Part shown: one piece after another, positions 62,101-64,000 of the stretch
How positions within the stretch are numbered: position 1 is the first letter of the stretch
How the letters are laid out: each line of letters starts with the position of its first letter
NCBI RefSeq assembly: GCF_026914265.1
Contig: NC_069124.1
Span: 11,549,723-11,613,722, forward strand
DNA: 64,000 bases
Direction: 5' to 3'
From: Mya arenaria
Lineage: Eukaryota > Mollusca > Bivalvia > Myida > Myidae
Position numbers and translations under genes: made by a program
Notes under the pieces: generated by a model
What the model was told of the DNA's origin: nothing
Database searches by the model: none
What the model saw: the letters and a program-made list of their open reading frames with translations, nothing else

Positions 62101-63266
62101 GTATAAAAATAATTCCATGTACAAAATCGGGAGGAGTTTTTTTTTAAAACAGCTAAAATGACATCAATATTTAATTGTTTAGTATTGCAAAAACAGTGTA
62201 TGTTTGGTATTTTCAGGAACATTGATATGTGCATCAGTTGTTTGCGAAACCTATAGTGAGTGAGTGAGTGATTAAATCGCCTATAATGTAAAGCCAAGCC
62301 TAGGCTCATCAATACTTATATGTATATATACACACAGTCTAAACACTGACTCTTTATTTCATTTCAATATGTAAATTGCTGCCGATAAAATACTTTCTCG
62401 GGACTATAAACAGAGACTTATCAGCATACGTACAGCAAACAATTCTATAACTGTGTCATGATCACGTGACTGCCGTCGACTAAAACCTTACTCCTATATA
62501 GCTTTACCTTAAGCTCCGCAGCTGCAATTTTGGTTAGGGCGGGTTCTAGTGACTGTCCGTCCGTCAGAACAAACACTATCTTAGAAACGTTGCGCTCCGC
62601 CCCTGCGTTATGGCCATGTAGGATGTTTGTGCGGACATAGTTGAGAGCTTGAAGCATAAAAATGCGGGCAAATTATGTTCTTTTTTTACTTTAAAGTTAC
62701 ATGCATTAAATCTTATATCGTAGAAAATCTTTGATATTTTATGCAATTAACGAAAGGGACTGGCTCACACATGTTGGCCTCAATAATTTCATTTTATTTT
62801 AAATGAAGTATATTAGATATTGTTATGAACCAACAGCAACTGACAGATTCCCACTTGAACCATGATGCTTTTAATACCGTAAGCTCACACTATACGCAAA
62901 CATTTTATTTCTATGTCTGATCCTGTAACATGTCATAGAGTCCCTTTAAGTTTTAATTGAAAAGCTTTACTAGCGTGATTTTCTTTTCTATATACCCACC
63001 AAGGTGTGTGTTCGTCTCGCCATTCGGATAGGAAATGTGCTCAATCTTATTCAGCAGTGTGTCGTTGTCGTGGTACCGCTGTAGGTTAAACCCGCTGGTA
63101 ACTTGCGTGGCATACGGTACCAGAGCAACGCGCGTATTATTGAGTCCGATTTCAAACTGGTTTGAAAAGTTGGAAACGAACAGCAACTGCTTGTTAAAAT
63201 TGTTGACCCCTTCGCTTCCAGACCCGTCTAACACAAATATCAGGTCAGTTGGTTTGAACGGACAGG
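53167..63266 (-). CDS. Extracellular protein with three VWA domains, 5'-incomplete
   Basis: Nine exons in transcription order: 63266-63000, 62647-62508, 61779-61620, 59148-59012, 57859-57756, 56737-56573, 56296-56142, 55112-55014 and 53729-53167 (stop TAA). They join in frame to give about 595 residues; earlier exons lie right of the window. Order: VWA-1 (LIFVLDGSGSEG, VLTDGQS), VWA-2 (ICFVLDSSGSEG, VITDGRS), a Thr-rich linker with eleven Thr in a row, and VWA-3 (IVFVLDSSDSEG, VVTDGRSDD). Each has the D-x-S-x-S, Thr and Asp residues of a metal-ion-dependent adhesion site. VWA modules of collagen VI/matrilin type bind matrix proteins or ligands outside the cell; a secreted role is inferred, and no signal peptide is in view. 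Each VWA unit starts at a phase 1 intron. VWA-3 ends the protein after ACQS. Some donors are weak (GTCATA, GTAGGA). Confidence 0.85.
53843..54838. mobile_element. Foldback element with GAAG-rich arms (VWA gene intron)
   Basis: The left end CCTAACGCGAAGGAGCGAAG is matched by the reverse complement of the right end CGCTCCTTCGCGTCAGG. The inner parts also pair: CGGAACTCCTCGGCCATTTT (about 54388) against AAAATGGCCGAGGAGCTCCG (about 54697). The arms are built from repeated GCGAAG / ACGAAAGTAC words. No transposase frame is present. Confidence 0.65.
55014..55112 (-). CDS. Thr-rich linker exon of the VWA gene
   Basis: The 99-bp exon lies between CAG and GTCATT, in phases 1 and 1. It codes KSRLR, eleven Thr, HAP and then TTPTTTLPPTTTKA. 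It is likely heavily O-glycosylated and would act as a stiff spacer between VWA-2 and VWA-3. Both phases match the neighbouring exons, which supports the join; the GTCATT donor is weak. Confidence 0.65.
55400..55990. repeat. Diverged dispersed repeat in VWA gene intron
   Basis: Blocks recur about every 120-130 bp, with phrases such as CTTGAACAAGATTT, GATCTAGAGACC and TTTCATTGA. It ends with GACGGATGGACGACGGAC, a form common in molluscan interspersed repeats. Confidence 0.4.
56820..56890 (-). pseudogene. 71-bp perfect partial copy of the VWA-2 first exon
   Basis: Bases 56820-56890 are identical to 59028-59098, the part of the VWA-2 first exon encoding EGSLNFHKQLEFVNMIV and the next few residues. 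The copy lies within an intron of the same gene, between exons 57756-57859 and 56573-56737. It lacks the D-x-S-x-S motif and the exon's splice sites, so it is a non-functional fragment. Confidence 0.85.
58495..58790. repeat. Duplicated GC-richer repeat in VWA gene intron
   Basis: Two diverged copies of CCTGG..GGTACCAGC, AATAAG and GCCAGC..GGGGYCAGGTT words lie about 220 bp apart. They have no coding potential. Confidence 0.5.
59325..61424. mobile_element. 2.1-kb modular foldback element with GCGGCCTA arrays
   Basis: The left arm has repeated GTGAAGTTAGCGGCCTAGCG blocks (59331-59470, 59700-59755). The right arm has the reverse complement, as GGCCGCTAACTTCACGCCGC blocks near 60100, 60420, 60730, 61025 and 61315-61420. 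The AT-rich spacers also pair across the element: TTGTTTACTATTCAGAACAT at 59566 against ATGTTCTGAATAGTAAACAA at 61190. Right-arm modules repeat every 300-320 bp. The outermost paired sequence is ATGTACGTGAAGTTAGCGG on both ends. No transposase frame is present. It lies in the intron between VWA-1 and VWA-2. Confidence 0.8.
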
Positions 63267-63453
63267 CTGCAGAGTAATAAAATTAGTGTATTACGCCCAT
63301 TCTACAGAGAGGGGTTATTTTATGGATATTTTCAGGTTATTATTTTACATTTTCCTCACATAGTCTCAATAAAACAACCATAAACTTGTAGTCCGTGTTT
63401 GACCACGATTGATGATCGAAGCAATGCTATAAAGGATTAGCACCGGTAGCTAA

Positions 63454-63723
63454 TGCACCAGTCAATTGTAACCACGGCCCCCCAGGTCCGAGGGTATACC
63501 GGGGATAGCCGGGGAAATGGGCCGTGTTTTTACCATTCAGGCAAAATATAGCGGGGAATGGGCCTTATCTAGGGTCCCTGGGGTGCGAGTGCATTTGGCG
63601 GGGATTTTACCATAAGTTCGTCCACACAGGACGGAGATTTTATCTGGGGTTGGCTTGACCGAAAGTCAAAGTCCCCGCTATTGCCCGGACCTGGGGGTGC
63701 CATGGTTACAAATGACTGGTGCA
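63454..63723. mobile_element. Palindromic MITE with TAA target duplication
   Basis: The left end TGCACCAGTCAATTGTAACC is matched by the reverse complement of the right end GGTTACAAATGACTGGTGCA. The inner arms CCCCAGGTCCG and CGGACCTGGGG also pair. TAA stands immediately outside both ends. Three-base TAA/TTA duplications are typical of PIF/Harbinger elements. It lies upstream of the last visible VWA exon. Confidence 0.72.
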
Positions 63724-64000
63724 TAATGTACTTTTACTTTCGTGACATGTATTATCTCGCAATGCTCATCTCTAGTACGCTCCAAATTTATCAACTTCGG
63801 TTTTTTTGCGCTACAACGGATAGTTTGTAAACTACTTTAGACGGTCCACAAAAGTATTTTTTGTATTTCTTTTTTGTGAGATCATTTCGCAAACAATCTG
63901 TGCAACATATCATGATGCTATTAATTGTCAAGATTCGCTGCTAAATTTGAGCATTGGCGAGATTAATGTATTGTAACGTATCTGTTGCTCCCATAACGTA

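Overview
The window is nuclear DNA from an animal, most likely a bivalve mollusc. Genes are split by GT-AG introns. Intergenic DNA is AT-rich and full of minisatellites, simple repeats and short non-autonomous mobile elements. Tandem-repeat elements of the oyster pearl / Helentron type, in the style common in clams, mussels and oysters, lie inside introns. There is no sign of bacterial or organellar organisation. The species cannot be fixed from the sequence alone.

Layout, left to right. (1) 269-1073, plus strand: three exons of a secreted CUB-domain protein, entering from the left and breaking off part-way into a second CUB domain. (2) 1463-5755: a small inverted-repeat element, then 43-bp and 70-bp minisatellite arrays of common origin. 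(3) 6418-15776, plus strand: ST13 (Hsc70-interacting protein, Hip), nine exons covering the acidic linker, TPR domain, charged helix, Gly/Phe/Pro/Met repeats and STI1 domain; the N-terminal exon or exons are not visible. Introns hold two pearl-like elements and a TTAA-flanked palindromic MITE. (4) About 17.4-20 kb: old, diverged tandem repeats. (5) 21885-23439, minus strand: a two-exon gene for a 449-residue, mostly disordered protein with nine copies of D/E-H-x-Y, the motif bound by the Kelch domain of the transcriptional co-regulator HCF-1. (6) 32268-39793, plus strand: the ParaHox gene Cdx/caudal, complete in three exons. Intron 1 also holds a TATA box, a GC-rich patch and a possible alternative first exon that splices in phase to the homeobox. 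(7) 40-53 kb: a gene desert with several satellites, including a 2.3-kb array of a 19-bp unit. (8) 53167-63266, minus strand: nine 3' exons of an extracellular protein with three von Willebrand factor A domains and a threonine-rich linker; its introns hold two large foldback elements and a perfect 71-bp copy of part of one of its own exons.

The genes are unrelated single-copy metazoan loci and do not form an operon or pathway. ST13 is a cytosolic co-chaperone, Cdx a posterior/gut patterning factor, the D/E-H-x-Y protein a candidate multivalent HCF-1 partner, and the CUB and VWA proteins are probably secreted. No tRNA, rRNA, CRISPR array or intact transposase or reverse-transcriptase gene was recognised. 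Long open frames over the satellites (2.3 kb at 47.7-50.1 kb, 14-bp array at 42 kb) come from stop-free short repeats and are not genes.
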